The notes beneath the pieces are model-generated. The model was not told where the DNA came from, did not search any database, and saw only the letters and a list, made by a program, of their open reading frames with translations. Below are positions 31,954 through 47,763 of a DNA stretch of 64,000 bases, one piece after another (the first letter of the stretch is position 1; the number at the start of each line of letters is the position of its first letter). The translations under genes and the position numbers were made by a program. Source of the DNA: Methanobacterium sp. (GTDB taxonomy: Archaea; Methanobacteriota; Methanobacteria; Methanobacteriales; Methanobacteriaceae); the NCBI GenBank assembly GCA_012838205.1, contig DUPR01000047.1:22181-86180 (forward strand), read 5' to 3'.

Positions 31954-32042
31954 GAAATCACTTTTAATCCTTAGAAAATAGCATGATTAAACTTTTTATA
32001 AAATTAATCAGTTTAAACAATTCGAAATGGAAAAAAATTTGA

Positions 32043-33455
<1,413 letters not shown>

Positions 33456-33526
33456 ATAAAGTTATATTTGAGGGTGATCTTTCTAAAAAAAGAGATGAAA
33501 AATAATTCATAACATGACCTTTAACA

Positions 33527-34417
<891 letters not shown>

Positions 34418-34600
34418 TTACTTCAACCTGTAGCCGTTAAGCTTCTTGTTCTGCCAGTTGTAGCTTCGGATTCTTTTAGATCTTCCGAATCCACAAGCAG
34501 CGCAGTAGCGCTTCCTGGCATTGTATGAGTTTTTCCCACATCTTCTGCAACGGATATGGGTTTTTTTGTTACGTTTACCAAATGAAGGTGTACCTTTCAA
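34418..34600 (-). CDS. rpl37e: Large ribosomal subunit protein eL37
   Basis: 60 residues, full length for archaeal L37e. A zinc site is formed by CRRCG and CAACGFG. The N-terminus [16 protein letters not shown] is typical. It lies 47 nt downstream of the LSm gene and touches the Toprim gene. Confidence 0.97.
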   Translation of the reverse strand: MKGTPSFGKRNKKTHIRCRRCGKNSYNARKRYCAACGFGRSKRIRSYNWQNKKLNGYRLK

Positions 34601-34647
34601 TTTTTATCCTCCTAAAAAAATATCCCAGCTATTTTACTGGTATTTGT

Positions 34648-35477
<830 letters not shown>

Positions 35478-35576
35478 TGATTAGGCTATTTGGAAAACAT
35501 TCAACACAATAATTGAATTTGAGGAATTATTTTATATATTATGCCCAACTTTATTTAAAGAAGGGGTTTTCTATAA

Positions 35577-36074
35577 ATGGAAATTTGGTACATATTTGTC
35601 ATAGTTCCCATAATTGGAGCCTTTTTGCATTTATTCATAAGTAAGAAAGAACTGACAAAAAATAGAGTTATAGAATTCTTGTTATTATGGTTTTTAGGTT
35701 TTGGAATAGGTGTGGGATCCATTTTCAGTGGCTTGGCTCAAATTTTATCTCCAGAAATGGTTGCCCAATCTGTGGGATGGCCCAACACTCCTTTCTTAAG
35801 GGAAGTTGGTTTTGCAAATATTTCTTATGGTATTTTAGGAATTTTGTCCATTAAATATCGGAGTTTTTGGGTACCTACTATCATTGCCTATGCAGTGTTC
35901 ATGTGGGGTGCTGCTATTGGCCATCTTTACAGTATCCAACAAACTGGTAATCTGGCTGCTGGTAATGCTGGAACAGTACTTTACTTAGATATCTTAATGC
36001 CAATCCTCTTCATCTTGCTTCTAGTTACTTATAACAAGACTAATGTTGTGACAAATACTAAATGTTATAAATGA
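35577..36074 (+). CDS. Four-helix membrane protein (DUF6790-like)
   Basis: 165 residues with about five hydrophobic helices, at residues 3-20, 35-57, 78-92, 97-117 and 133-152. [20 protein letters not shown] and [14 protein letters not shown] are the distinctive loops. It resembles the DUF6790 family of small membrane proteins with no known role. It ends 17 nt before arfB on the same strand, so co-transcription is possible. Confidence 0.72.
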   Translation: MEIWYIFVIVPIIGAFLHLFISKKELTKNRVIEFLLLWFLGFGIGVGSIFSGLAQILSPEMVAQSVGWPNTPFLREVGFANISYGILGILSIKYRSFWVPTIIAYAVFMWGAAIGHLYSIQQTGNLAAGNAGTVLYLDILMPILFILLLVTYNKTNVVTNTKCYK

Positions 36075-36091
36075 TTGAATAGGGAGTGAAT

Positions 36092-36790
36092 ATGATCGAA
36101 CTACGTTATTCTTCAGGTAATGTGATTTCTCCTGATGTTCATAAAATTGGAGTTCTGGCAGTTGGTTCTCATCTGGAAAATCATGGTGCCGCACTCCCAA
36201 TTGACACGGATTCTAAAATAGCAGCCTATGTTGCTTTAGAAGCATCACTTCGAACTGGAGCTAAATATGTAGGAGTTCTCTATGTTGCGACGGAATATGA
36301 TTATGTTAAACATGGAATTCACATCCCAATAGAGGTACTGGTGAATAATGAACTGATTCCTTTTTTAAAAAATGTTAAAAATAATTTAAATTTGGAATCA
36401 GTGGTGTTAGTGAATGCTCATGGGGGGAATGTACTTATCAAAGACCATCTTAAATTTATTAAAAAAAATTCACAACTACAAGTAGTTTTCAACAACAAAA
36501 TCGTTGAAGTTGAAGGGCCCCATGCTGGCACTGGAGAACTTTCAATGGGGGCAGTTTTAGGAATTGTCGATGAAAAACGCCTTGATGAACATTGTAAATT
36601 TAATTTATACCCTGAAGTTGGAATGGTCGGCCTCACTGAGGCACGAATAGCCAATAAAGGTATAGAAAATGGTGCAAAGAAGGTTGCAGAAGAAGGAGTA
36701 TGTGTTGATCTCGAAATCGGTGAACAATTGCTGGAAATTGCTGTGAGAGATGTGGTTAAGGATATCGGCGATTTAGTAAACAAAAAATGA
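36092..36790 (+). CDS. arfB: FAPy deformylase ArfB (creatininase family)
   Basis: About 232 residues from ATG 36092, preceded by GGGAG; GTG 36086 overlaps that site. Creatininase-family metal ligands are visible in [16 protein letters not shown] (Glu, His, Asp) and in [16 protein letters not shown] and the following Glu complete the site. ArfB removes the formyl group from the FAPy ribonucleotide made by ArfA from GTP, an early step toward F420 and riboflavin in archaea. Neighbours do not add to this; ArfA is not in the window. Confidence 0.87.
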   Translation: MIELRYSSGNVISPDVHKIGVLAVGSHLENHGAALPIDTDSKIAAYVALEASLRTGAKYVGVLYVATEYDYVKHGIHIPIEVLVNNELIPFLKNVKNNLNLESVVLVNAHGGNVLIKDHLKFIKKNSQLQVVFNNKIVEVEGPHAGTGELSMGAVLGIVDEKRLDEHCKFNLYPEVGMVGLTEARIANKGIENGAKKVAEEGVCVDLEIGEQLLEIAVRDVVKDIGDLVNKK

Positions 36791-36908
36791 ATTTTTGATA
36801 AAATTTCAAATACAATAGTCTTTTAAATACAAAGATAATACAATACCATAACATAAAAAATTACAACACATATTGTAATTATGTTTATGCTTTTTTGAGG
36901 TGTTAAGC

Positions 36909-37736
36909 ATGTTTTGTCCAAATTGCGGAACTGAGTTCCAAGGAAAATTTTGTCCAAATTGTGGTAAATCCATAGAAAGTGATGTTACTGAGCCTGAAAC
37001 AACTCAAAACCAGGAAACCGAACAAAAAGTTGCCCCTGTTTATGGTGGGACCAAGAAATATAGTATTGATGAGTTTATCAATAAAACTAAAGAAAAAACA
37101 GGCACTGGTGAAATTTTTGAACTGGAAAACGATTATTTATTGAATATTAATGTTGATGGGAAAGTATGGGCTAAGAAAGGATCTATGGTTGCCTACAGTG
37201 GTGATTTAAAGTTCAAAAAAGAGGGAACTTTCGAACATGGCCTTGACAAATTTGTGAAAAAAGCCGTAACTGGAGAATCAGCCACCCTAATGAAAATGGA
37301 AGGTCAGGGAAAAGTATATCTCGCCGATTATGGGAAAAAAATCGTCATTTTAGACCTCCAAAATGAAAGAATTTTTGTGAAGGGAAATGATTTACTGGCC
37401 TTTGAAGAACAGATTGATTGGGACATTAAGATGATGAGTACTGGAGTGGGCCTTACATCCGGTGCAGGACTATTCCATATAAGGTTAGAAGGAACTGGAA
37501 TGGTAGCTATAACTACTTATTTCACGCCGATAACACTGGTGGTTACTCCGGACCAACCAATATACACAGATCCACAAGCAACAGTGGCTTGGTCTGGCGG
37601 TTTAACACCGTCTGTAAAGACTGATATTGGACTTAAAACTTTAATTGGGAAAACTAGTGGTGAAGAATTCCAGTTAGAATTCAGAGGCCATGGTTTTGTC
37701 ATAGTCCAGCCATATGAAGAGATTATTCAATATTAA
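36909..37736 (+). CDS. AIM24-domain protein with N-terminal zinc ribbon
   Basis: About 275 residues from ATG 36909 (GAGGTG upstream). A zinc ribbon occupies the first ~21 residues (CPNCG and CPNCG). A ~35-residue charged linker follows. The AIM24/TspB-like beta-rich domain runs from ~60, with [38 protein letters not shown] and the ending [17 protein letters not shown]24 family proteins have mitochondrial or tellurite-resistance links, but their activity is unknown. It stands alone. Confidence 0.85.
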   Translation: MFCPNCGTEFQGKFCPNCGKSIESDVTEPETTQNQETEQKVAPVYGGTKKYSIDEFINKTKEKTGTGEIFELENDYLLNINVDGKVWAKKGSMVAYSGDLKFKKEGTFEHGLDKFVKKAVTGESATLMKMEGQGKVYLADYGKKIVILDLQNERIFVKGNDLLAFEEQIDWDIKMMSTGVGLTSGAGLFHIRLEGTGMVAITTYFTPITLVVTPDQPIYTDPQATVAWSGGLTPSVKTDIGLKTLIGKTSGEEFQLEFRGHGFVIVQPYEEIIQY

Positions 37737-37826
37737 TCTCTTTTTCTTTATTTTATACAATATATTGAAATGGCATTTGACGAAATTGTATATTTAAGGG
37801 ATTGTAAATAAACTCACGGTGATATA

Positions 37827-38105
37827 TTGAAAAAAGTAATTAAAAGGAAAGGTAATGTAGAATCATTCAATCCTAACAAAATTAAAGGATCTCTTCAGAA
37901 AGCTACCATTGATGCAGGATACACTCTAGATGAGAAAAAAGATATCATTAATGAAGTGTTGGCTAATATTAATAAAAAAATTGATGATGAGAAAGAAATT
38001 AAGAGTGAAACTATCAAAAGGTGTCTTTTAACAGAATTAGATAAATGTGAACCCTACATTGCTAAATCTTGCCGAAGATTTGACAGTAAATATAAATCCC
38101 GATAA
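37827..38105 (+). CDS. Free-standing ATP-cone domain protein
   Basis: 92 residues starting at TTG, preceded by GGTGAT. The whole chain is one ATP-cone: VIKRKGNVESFNPNKIKGSL at the N-terminus and SETIKRCLLTELDKCEP further on. ATP-cones sense dATP/ATP in ribonucleotide reductases and in NrdR. Here no enzyme or zinc finger is attached and no nrd gene is adjacent, so a regulator acting in trans is a guess. Confidence 0.83.
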   Translation: MKKVIKRKGNVESFNPNKIKGSLQKATIDAGYTLDEKKDIINEVLANINKKIDDEKEIKSETIKRCLLTELDKCEPYIAKSCRRFDSKYKSR

Positions 38106-38227
38106 ATTGGCATCAAGATATCTGCAATATAGATTTTTTTCATTTTTTTTTTAATTTAATATTTTTTTACATTAGAACTAAACAATCTATTATAATTTCA
38201 TCATAAATGTCTAAGATGTAAAAAATT

Positions 38228-39121
38228 TCAATTATTTTTTTTCCAGAAACTTTTTACTTCTTCTGCTAAAATTTTCCCCTGTTTAAGTCCCGCTTTTGCT
38301 GATGCAGCACGGGAATTCACATCTAATGGGTTTTTTCCTTTAGCCTTCAAAGAATTTTCATCAGGTAAAATAACCCAAACTTTAGCTCCGGATTCCTTTA
38401 ATATTTTCAATTCCTCATTAAAACTGATTCTATGCATGGTAGGGCCCATTAAAGCATGTATCATGTTTGGTTCAGCAACAATAACAAGAACTTTATTATA
38501 ACCTTGTGCTAAATCTGCATTTGTCCCTGAACTCATACTTCCATCAATGTAGTATTCTCCATTAATTTCAGTGGGAGGATAAATACCCGGAATTGCTGAA
38601 CTTGCCGCCACTGCCTGTTCGAGTGACACACTGGAATTGTGATCAAATTTCACCCATTCTCCGGTTCTAGCATTAACTGCATTTATTATTAATTTCTTTT
38701 TTTGGTTCCATTCTTTATTGGGCAAACGAGAATTTATAATTTTTTGACGTTCTTCCTCACTCATAGTGGCTGAAGATAGTGATGCTTTTCCAATACACGC
38801 TCTCGCTGTTTGTGAATCAGGTGAACTCAAAATGGCTGCTGCCATTATCTTTTGAAATTCAGTTCTGTTAAATTGAACTTGACGTTCTTCGCTTTCCTCA
38901 ATAGGAATCAGTTGAAGTTTATACAGTTCTTCAAGACTGGTTTCGCTGATGATCTGGGCTCCCACAATAGAACCTGCAGATGTGCCAATAATTAGATTTG
39001 CATTTGTCACATCCACTCCGCATTCTTCCAATCCCCTGAGAATACCTAATTCCCAAGCTATCCCTGTTATTCCTCCCCCACTTAGTACAAGAGCCTTTTT
39101 GGATTCATTATCTTTATTCAT
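38228..39121 (-). CDS. Patatin-like phospholipase
   Basis: About 297 residues from ATG 39121, which lies 6 nt after GGAGAT; upstream in-frame sequence is not needed. The oxyanion loop LSGGGITGIAW, nucleophile elbow IIGTSAGS and DGSMSSG (catalytic Asp) give a Ser-Asp dyad. It probably hydrolyses acyl esters or membrane lipids, although archaeal lipids are ethers, so the substrate is unclear. It is convergent with the ATP-cone gene and downstream of sepCysS. Confidence 0.9.
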   Translation of the reverse strand: MNKDNESKKALVLSGGGITGIAWELGILRGLEECGVDVTNANLIIGTSAGSIVGAQIISETSLEELYKLQLIPIEESEERQVQFNRTEFQKIMAAAILSSPDSQTARACIGKASLSSATMSEEERQKIINSRLPNKEWNQKKKLIINAVNARTGEWVKFDHNSSVSLEQAVAASSAIPGIYPPTEINGEYYIDGSMSSGTNADLAQGYNKVLVIVAEPNMIHALMGPTMHRISFNEELKILKESGAKVWVILPDENSLKAKGKNPLDVNSRAASAKAGLKQGKILAEEVKSFWKKNN

Positions 39122-39235
39122 CACAAGATCTCCATTTCCAAAAAATGTTTTAGTATTAAAAAGAATAAAAGGCAATTTTACATTGGATATATTCTAAAAA
39201 TCATTACACCTCATATTATTCACTATTGGTTTTGA

Positions 39236-40384
39236 TTAATCAGCCATTTCGCGAAATTTTGAAGCTATTTCAGTAAAAGAATGTGCAATGTAGTGAACTT
39301 GTTCCTGACTGAAACCATAAACACTGCACTTGAACCATTGCGTTTGCCCCCGCTTGATACCTACAATCTTCCTCTTTTTAAGCTCTTCATAAAGATAAAA
39401 ACCCTTACGGGGGTGTTTATCTGCTATTCTATGGAAAAATGGGGTTTCAAATCGTACCAAATCGTGCTCTTTAGGTCTTACACCTACTTGTTTCACTCCA
39501 CTTATTTTTTCCATTTCAGATACAAAATACAATGTTTTTTGCAATTCAACATCCCAATTATTTACTCTTTCAATTAAATAGGGGAAAGAAGCCATTAAAG
39601 TAGCAATAGGAGCTCCTCTGCTGGTGCATCCTAACATTTCTAGTTCTTTAACACGATGTTTATCTGATTTTTTAAGAATCAAATCTGCCCATTCTTCTTG
39701 AACCCCTAGAACACCAATGGGTCCGGAGGCAGCCATGCTTTTATGACCACTTCCCACTACAAAATCAACATTCCATTTTTTGGCATCAATTGGCATTCTT
39801 CCCATGGAATAAGCACAGTTTAGAAGGAATGGAATACCCATATCATGCGAAATTTTTCCAACAGCTCGGGCATCTGTTAAATTACCATAATCACCATCTA
39901 CATGAGTTAAAAGGACTAAACTTACTTCTTCGCCACGGTCATAGAGATTTTCTAGTACTTCTTGGTAAACTATAGGATCTATCCTATATTCAGGTTCTGC
40001 ACTGCTAGGTACTTCCACTATGTTAAGATCATTACGTTCACCTGCTAAATGGCTGGTGTAGTGGGCATTACCATCCATTACTACTGTATCTCCTGGACGG
40101 CAAAGTGCGTGCATAACTGCAAATTTCCCTTCTCTTGCACCATGGACGGTCCTAGCATGATCTACATTTATGAAACTCGCTAAATCGCTTAAAAAATTAT
40201 GTATAGACGGTTTCGGGATTTCGTCTAGGCGACCTGCACAGTAATCGCAGATACTGTATCCGTCTGAGAATTCGTATAATGCTTGACGTGATTCAGGGGG
40301 TAGCACACCACCCCGCTGAAGCGGGTTAAGATTAAGATTATTTCTTTCTGTGTTCCGATTTAGGGAGTAATCCTGACATTCCAT
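39236..40384 (-). CDS. pscS: O-phosphoseryl-tRNA:Cys-tRNA synthase (SepCysS)
   Basis: About 382 residues from ATG 40384, preceded by GGGTGA. The N-terminus has INPLQRGG-like NLNPLQRGG and YSICDYCAG with paired Cys used in sulfur transfer. The PLP Lys is in [10 protein letters not shown] (~residue 230), and HVDGDYGNL provides the PLP Asp region. The enzyme converts phosphoseryl-tRNA(Cys), made by SepRS, to Cys-tRNA using sulfide. SepRS is not in the window. Confidence 0.94.
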   Translation of the reverse strand: MECQDYSLNRNTERNNLNLNPLQRGGVLPPESRQALYEFSDGYSICDYCAGRLDEIPKPSIHNFLSDLASFINVDHARTVHGAREGKFAVMHALCRPGDTVVMDGNAHYTSHLAGERNDLNIVEVPSSAEPEYRIDPIVYQEVLENLYDRGEEVSLVLLTHVDGDYGNLTDARAVGKISHDMGIPFLLNCAYSMGRMPIDAKKWNVDFVVGSGHKSMAASGPIGVLGVQEEWADLILKKSDKHRVKELEMLGCTSRGAPIATLMASFPYLIERVNNWDVELQKTLYFVSEMEKISGVKQVGVRPKEHDLVRFETPFFHRIADKHPRKGFYLYEELKKRKIVGIKRGQTQWFKCSVYGFSQEQVHYIAHSFTEIASKFREMAD

Positions 40385-41072
40385 GAAATTCACCCAATTA
40401 TGATATCTATTGGTAGATGGATAATTGATTTAATAGTATATTGATGGTTTGCATCACATCGATGATTATGTTGCTTACATTCTTTTTCTCTTTCTAGTTT
40501 TATATAAGATTTTTTTGAATTATTATTTTTAATCTGAAAAATTTAGAGATCAAATAATTGGTTGTTAGTAAGCGCCTGATTTATCGAATTCTCATATAAA
40601 ATCGTTATATATGGAATATGTTTGCTCAAATATCCGATTGGCGACCATCACGTAATGTTTAGTAATTTAGCTGTACAGAATTTCTCAAAAATGATTTTTT
40701 TCCCAAAACAAACAAGTTACCACTTTATAATAGCATTTATAATTGAGAAAAATAGGTCGATTATTTTTCATTGTTTGGTACTATCTGAGACCCTCGAATA
40801 CAATTATAATAATCTGTTTCACATATTTTGCTTGCAAGTATTCCAGATATTATTGTGGTTTTGATTGTGATTACAGATAGCCCTTTTTTATGACAATTTC
40901 CCCCATTTTAGGTTCTACAAAACCATCAACAGAACCCTTGCTAAGTGCGTGGAGGTAGTATCTATTTTTACCACAATCAAATTCTTTATAATTTTTTTAT
41001 TCTAAATAGTCCAAAAAAAGATGCATCTATTATGCAATGAATCTTGAAAAAGGAATAAGGTAGAAAAAAAAA
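40385..41072. other. Intergenic region between sepCysS and gap
   Basis: About 690 nt. It holds a 42-codon remnant on the minus strand (40871-40996). The rest is AT-rich; an 80-codon frame at 40622-40864 looks like chance (rich in Phe, Ile and Leu, no ribosome binding site). Confidence 0.55.
40871..40996 (-). pseudogene. C-terminal gene remnant, family unknown
   Basis: After a stop at 40997-40999, an open frame reads KNYKEFDCGKNRYYLH, then continues ALSKGSVDGFVEPKM and GEIVIKKGYL before TAA at 40871. The residue mix is that of real protein, unlike the AT-rich surroundings, but there is no start codon. It is most likely the tail of a deleted gene. Confidence 0.45.
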
Positions 41073-42086
41073 TTAATTTATTCCCATATTTTTATTGGTT
41101 TTTTCAATGGATTTGGTAGGATCATCTTCCATCTCTAACAAAGCACGTATGCAATCGATATTTTCTGGAACAACATCTGATTCCTGATGTATTGCTTGCA
41201 TATAGAAAAGTTCACCATCTTTAATGTTTAAAGATTCCTTCCAAACAGCGATTTCATTTAAATCTCCTCTTGGTCGACCTAAATCTCGAGCAAACTCCAT
41301 TATCTCGGCTGTAGAGTTTAATCCTTTATTTGCTTCAACTAATTTTACTCTAGGTGTGGTTTCTAGGGTTTCAATAACATCATCAAGTGAGGGTGGAGTT
41401 TCCAGTTCAACCATGAGGTTGTGTTGGTGCATGATGGTAGTAGGCACCAATAATGCCATGGTGACGATGTCCAAGTCGTACATTACAGTTTGCACATCTG
41501 GGCCATGATGAGATGGAACTGTTGGAGGGTTTGGAACTATTGCATTAATAGGGCCCGCTTTTATCTGTCCAGGATCTGATCCTCGCCGTACCATAACTGC
41601 ACGAACCTTTTTTATCCCACAAAGGTCATCTATTGGTTGGAGGGTTCGGCACAATCCAGTAGTGTTGCAACTAACTACCCGAACGTAGTCAGCACCCAAG
41701 TTATCTTTGTAATTTGTAAATGAGTTAAAAGATTTTCCTATCTGTTCGTGTTTTTCTCCACCCTGAAAAATACCTTTAACTCCTTTTTCAGAGTATATTT
41801 CTTTATTTTTAGCACCTATACCTCCAGGGGTGCAGTCCACCATTACATCCAATTTATCGTAGAGATCATCAATGGTACCTGCTAATTTTATATCTGCTTC
41901 TTCAAAAAGCCCTTCCCTTTCAGGAGCGCTGATGTATAGGGGGAATCCTTTTTCCACTGCCATTTTGGCTTCAAAGTCAGGGGTTCGTTTAGTAACTCCA
42001 ACAATTTGCATGTCATCCTGACAGGCCACTGCGTCTGCCACTCTTTTTCCAATAGTACCGTATCCATTTATCCCTACGTTTTTCAT
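41073..42086 (-). CDS. gap: Type II glyceraldehyde-3-phosphate dehydrogenase
   Basis: 337 residues. [15 protein letters not shown] is the nucleotide motif of the archaeal type II enzyme. The catalytic Cys is in [12 protein letters not shown], and [14 protein letters not shown] and [10 protein letters not shown] are family segments. It is a phosphorylating enzyme using NAD(P), working mainly in gluconeogenesis in methanogens. Minus-strand sequence after the stop reads TTAATTTTTTTTTC, a likely poly-U terminator. Confidence 0.96.
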   Translation of the reverse strand: MKNVGINGYGTIGKRVADAVACQDDMQIVGVTKRTPDFEAKMAVEKGFPLYISAPEREGLFEEADIKLAGTIDDLYDKLDVMVDCTPGGIGAKNKEIYSEKGVKGIFQGGEKHEQIGKSFNSFTNYKDNLGADYVRVVSCNTTGLCRTLQPIDDLCGIKKVRAVMVRRGSDPGQIKAGPINAIVPNPPTVPSHHGPDVQTVMYDLDIVTMALLVPTTIMHQHNLMVELETPPSLDDVIETLETTPRVKLVEANKGLNSTAEIMEFARDLGRPRGDLNEIAVWKESLNIKDGELFYMQAIHQESDVVPENIDCIRALLEMEDDPTKSIEKTNKNMGIN

Positions 42087-42290
42087 TATAAAATCCCCGA
42101 TATAGTAATTATATTTAAAATATGTATCTAGTTTAGAATATTATAAATTTTATGATTTAATTTTTCATATTATAAAAAAAACCAGATTATTTAATCAAAT
42201 TATTAGCTAAGTTAACATAATCGATTTTTAAATTAAATTCATCTATAATCGTTTATACTTAAAAAAGAATAAATTTAAAAAATTTATATC

Positions 42291-42305
42291 AGCCTTATAA
42301 AGGCT
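42291..42305 (-). terminator. Terminator after top6A
   Basis: AGCCTT and AAGGCT form a 6-bp stem around 3 nt, 12 nt past the top6A stop codon on the minus strand, followed by AT-rich sequence with TTTTTT. Confidence 0.5.
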
Positions 42306-42316
42306 GTTACTTCTAG

Positions 42317-44930
<2,614 letters not shown>

Positions 44931-44981
44931 ACTATGCCTCCTTTAATTGATTTATTATTTTTTTGATAATTTATTTTATGT

Positions 44982-45545
44982 TCATATAGATGGGTTCATT
45001 TTAATTTCTCTAAGTTTCATCTCTTGTTTTTTACGTTCCAGAAACGAGTATACTGTTTTATGTCTAGCACCATCCAAAATCATTTCAACAGCTTCTTTGG
45101 CAATTTGTAAATGTTCCATATCACCAATAATTGAGACAGTTTTTCCATAAATCGAAACATGTGTTCCAGTCATTTCAGTGATTATATTCCGGGTTTTCCC
45201 ATCTTTGCCAATGATACGTCCTTTCTGTCTTAAAATTGCCTTTTTTGACTTACCAACATAATCAGGAAGGTTAATGATCTCTAACATTACCTCGTCATCA
45301 ATTAATTTAAGGGCTATTCCTGGATTAAAACCTCTACCTATTGCTTTAACCATATAGCGGGCTTTCCACACAGATAAAGGATCTTCTGATTCTTTGTGTG
45401 GCGATATGGCCACACTACCAGCTTCACTGTCAACATCAATGATAGTCTGACTTGTTTTTTCAATAGTTTCTTTGGTTTTTCCTTGTGGCCCAATAAGAAC
45501 CCCTACCCTTTCCTTGGGGATCTTTAAATATTCTGTGTTAGGCAA
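44982..45545 (-). CDS. Archaeal Pno1/Dim2-like KH-domain protein
   Basis: 187 residues with two KH domains: [16 protein letters not shown] near the N-terminus and [18 protein letters not shown] around residues 108-125. This is the archaeal homologue of eukaryotic Pno1 (Dim2), which binds the 3' end of small-subunit rRNA during ribosome assembly. It lies 60 nt downstream of RIO1, itself a small-subunit maturation kinase, which supports this. Confidence 0.9.
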   Translation of the reverse strand: MPNTEYLKIPKERVGVLIGPQGKTKETIEKTSQTIIDVDSEAGSVAISPHKESEDPLSVWKARYMVKAIGRGFNPGIALKLIDDEVMLEIINLPDYVGKSKKAILRQKGRIIGKDGKTRNIITEMTGTHVSIYGKTVSIIGDMEHLQIAKEAVEMILDGARHKTVYSFLERKKQEMKLREIKMNPSI

Positions 45546-45605
45546 TTTTTCACCTCTACTTTTAAAAAGATATTACATTATCTTTTAAGATATACTTTTC
45601 TATCC

Positions 45606-46376
45606 TCATAAATCCTTAATCTTTCTTTTAACATCATCTTTAGACATTTTGATACCTATTTTTTTAAAATCTTTGATTAAATTGTTAATATCTCGGTTTA
45701 AAAGCTCATTTGACAAGGGATGATCAACCACTAGGCTTTGGGATAGATCAATTATGACCGGTTCATCATGGTGTATTAAAATATTGAAGGCAGACAAATC
45801 TCCGTGCACTATTTCTGCATCGTTATATAGTTTTTTAACATATTCAATAATTTTTTCAACTATATTATCTGGATTTGAAATTTTTGTCTGTTGCATGAGG
45901 CGAGCTGGTGTGCCATTTTTGTCTCCTATAAATTCCATAACAAGAATATTTTTTTTTGCAATTAATGGTTTGGGAACTCGCACTCCAGCATTGTATGCTC
46001 GGTTAAGATTTTTAAATTCTTTTAAAACCCAGTTATTAATTAGTTGACGTTTACTATTGCTACGAATGTTAAACCGAGGATCGCCCTGAATATAATATTG
46101 CATTTTTTTAAAGTCAGAAGTGGTAACCCGATAAATTTTGACTGCAACCAAATTACCGTCTTCATCAGCACCTTTAAAGACATTTGCCTCTTTCCCAGTA
46201 CTAATTGCTCCATTTAAAAGGTGAATATGGCCTTGATTGGCCAATTTATACAATGTTTGGAGGGTAATCCGATCGAACACCTCACTCCCTACTCGTCTGT
46301 CTTCAACACTCTTCAAGCGTTTGACTTCCCTCATTTTCTGAAGGTGAATATCTGACTTATCAACAGGAGATTCCAT
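45606..46376 (-). CDS. rio1: RIO1-type atypical serine kinase/ATPase
   Basis: About 256 residues from ATG 46376. The RIO1 signature STGKEANVF replaces the P-loop, VAVKIYR holds the catalytic Lys, [11 protein letters not shown] the catalytic Asp and Asn, and VIIDLSQSL the metal Asp. RIO1 acts in late small-subunit maturation. No strong ribosome binding site is visible. The next genes in the run are the Pno1-like KH protein and topoisomerase VI. Confidence 0.94.
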   Translation of the reverse strand: MESPVDKSDIHLQKMREVKRLKSVEDRRVGSEVFDRITLQTLYKLANQGHIHLLNGAISTGKEANVFKGADEDGNLVAVKIYRVTTSDFKKMQYYIQGDPRFNIRSNSKRQLINNWVLKEFKNLNRAYNAGVRVPKPLIAKKNILVMEFIGDKNGTPARLMQQTKISNPDNIVEKIIEYVKKLYNDAEIVHGDLSAFNILIHHDEPVIIDLSQSLVVDHPLSNELLNRDINNLIKDFKKIGIKMSKDDVKRKIKDL

Positions 46377-46598
46377 ATTTAGCACTTGGATTATATTTCT
46401 CTTTTAGGTTAGGTGTGGGGTTTTTTTTTATTCTTATTGAAATAAATTAGGTAATGTATAAACAATTTAATATTCCTCAGAATTAAAAAAGGGAATATAT
46501 TACCAGAAATTGTTATAAAAAAAACCTAAACATTAATTTAGCATGTTTTAATAAAAAATGGAGGTTTAACGATTTAATAAAACATGAAATTAAAGATT

Positions 46599-46910
46599 TT
46601 ATAGTTTTAGGAATCCTCGACGTTCTAAATAGTTAGATTCGGTGCGTGTATATCTCCAAATAACGTCTGCCTTTTCATCGCTTTGGAAGTCCCACGGTTT
46701 AATTAGAACTACGTCACCTTCTCTGATCCAGATTCTTTTTTTCATTTTTCCGGGAATTCGGCAAAGTCTAGTTTTACCATCGGCACATCTTACTTTAAGC
46801 TTCCCATGCCCCATAATTTGTTCCACAACACCTGGTATTTCACCCTTTCTAGGGGATCTCACCCTCCGAAATTCTTGTGATTGTTGATCACGACCACTTC
46901 CTCTGCTCAA
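46599..46910 (-). CDS. Translation initiation factor aIF1A
   Basis: 103 residues from TTG 46910, preceded by AAGGAGGAGAG. The OB fold shows VEQIMGHGKLKVRCADGKTRLCRI landmarks (GHGKLKVRC and RLCRIPGKM) and RIWIREGDVVLI. aIF1A occupies the A site of the small subunit during initiation. It lies ~220 nt upstream of RIO1 on the same strand. Confidence 0.96.
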   Translation of the reverse strand: MSRGSGRDQQSQEFRRVRSPRKGEIPGVVEQIMGHGKLKVRCADGKTRLCRIPGKMKKRIWIREGDVVLIKPWDFQSDEKADVIWRYTRTESNYLERRGFLKL

Positions 46911-47475
46911 ATACTCTCCTCCTTCTTATAAAATGGCGATAAGTTAAAAGATCAACCGAATAAAGATCATATAATAAGTATTATGGCAATTTATTGAAGT
47001 TTAGTTAAACCTTCTGGTAATCAAATAAACTTTCATAATAGGATTTTATTGACTCAACACAGTATTGATCATTTAATCTGCATATTGATCATTTATCTTC
47101 TTTTTTATATTGTGTTTTAAAGGTATATAAAAAAATCGTATTTTCCAATTGTGTGAATTTTATAAATCAAAATATTGTAAGTTTCAGTTATACATTGTAA
47201 TAGTTTCCATAAAAAATATATTTAGATAAATCAATTAATTAATTATCATAATTCATTTTTTATTTTAAAATTTGAAGGGAGTTTTACCAATTATTATATA
47301 AATATAAATTAGGAATATATGGAAGATGGTGATCAAATTTGGGAAAAATTTTTGATTCCATTTTTAATCCTGAAAATAAAACCTGAAGATATATTAAATA
47401 TGAATTTATTGGGTTTTTTAATGGGATGAATTGTAAATATACTTTTTCAATAAGGTTAATAAGAGTTGAATAAAT
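46911..47475. other. Intergenic region between aIF1A and the microprotein gene
   Basis: 565 nt, very AT-rich. It holds a pair of 13-nt direct repeats (47063-47095), a TATA-like GTATATAAAA near 47122, and another TATA-like GTAAATATAC near 47432 that fits the microprotein promoter. No other gene is seen. Confidence 0.5.
47063..47095. repeat. Two 13-nt direct repeats spaced 20 nt
   Basis: TATTGATCATTTA occurs at 47063-47075 and 47083-47095, a 20-nt period close to two helical turns. Each contains the palindrome TGATCA. The pair lies ~155 nt upstream of the aIF1A start and could be a tandem operator. Confidence 0.45.
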
Positions 47476-47565
47476 ATGGCAAAAGTTAAAGGAACTAAAA
47501 AAAGAACTAGAGCAAAACATAAAAAACCAGGAAGTAAAAGAGGAAGAGGGGTTAAAAAATCGTGA
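47476..47565 (+). CDS. 29-residue highly basic microprotein
   Basis: An ATG-to-TGA frame of 29 codons: 16 of the 29 residues are Lys, Arg or His and none is acidic. It begins MAKVKGTKKRTRAKHKK and ends KRGRGVKKS. The composition is unlike random AT-rich DNA, which would give Phe, Ile and stops. Codons for Arg and Lys (AGA, AAA) match neighbouring genes. GTAAATATAC about 35-44 nt upstream could be its TATA box, and a T run at ~47628 could end the transcript. Such a protein would bind RNA or DNA; the tail-like sequence recalls small ribosomal or histone-tail proteins. I do not recognise it. Confidence 0.62.
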   Translation: MAKVKGTKKRTRAKHKKPGSKRGRGVKKS

Positions 47566-47763
47566 ATTTGATAGGCTTTGAATATGATTCGCTTTTAAAT
47601 TGACATCCTTTTTAAGTTATAAAGTCTTTTTTTTTTATTTGGTTAATCCAAATTTTTCAAATGGATTAATTATTTTTCATTATTCCAGCAGTGAAATGTT
47701 TAATAATAATTGTAATTAGAATTAATCTTAAATTTATTTAAGAAAAATTAAACTGGGGAAACC

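Noticed and set aside
40622..40864. An 80-codon plus-strand frame between sepCysS and gap
   Set aside because: Composition is dominated by Phe, Ile, Leu and Asn from AT-rich DNA, no ribosome binding site, no recognisable motif.
47284..47520. A 78-codon minus-strand frame near the microprotein
   Set aside because: Rich in Phe, Tyr, Leu and Ile, overlaps the basic microprotein in antisense, no ribosome binding site.
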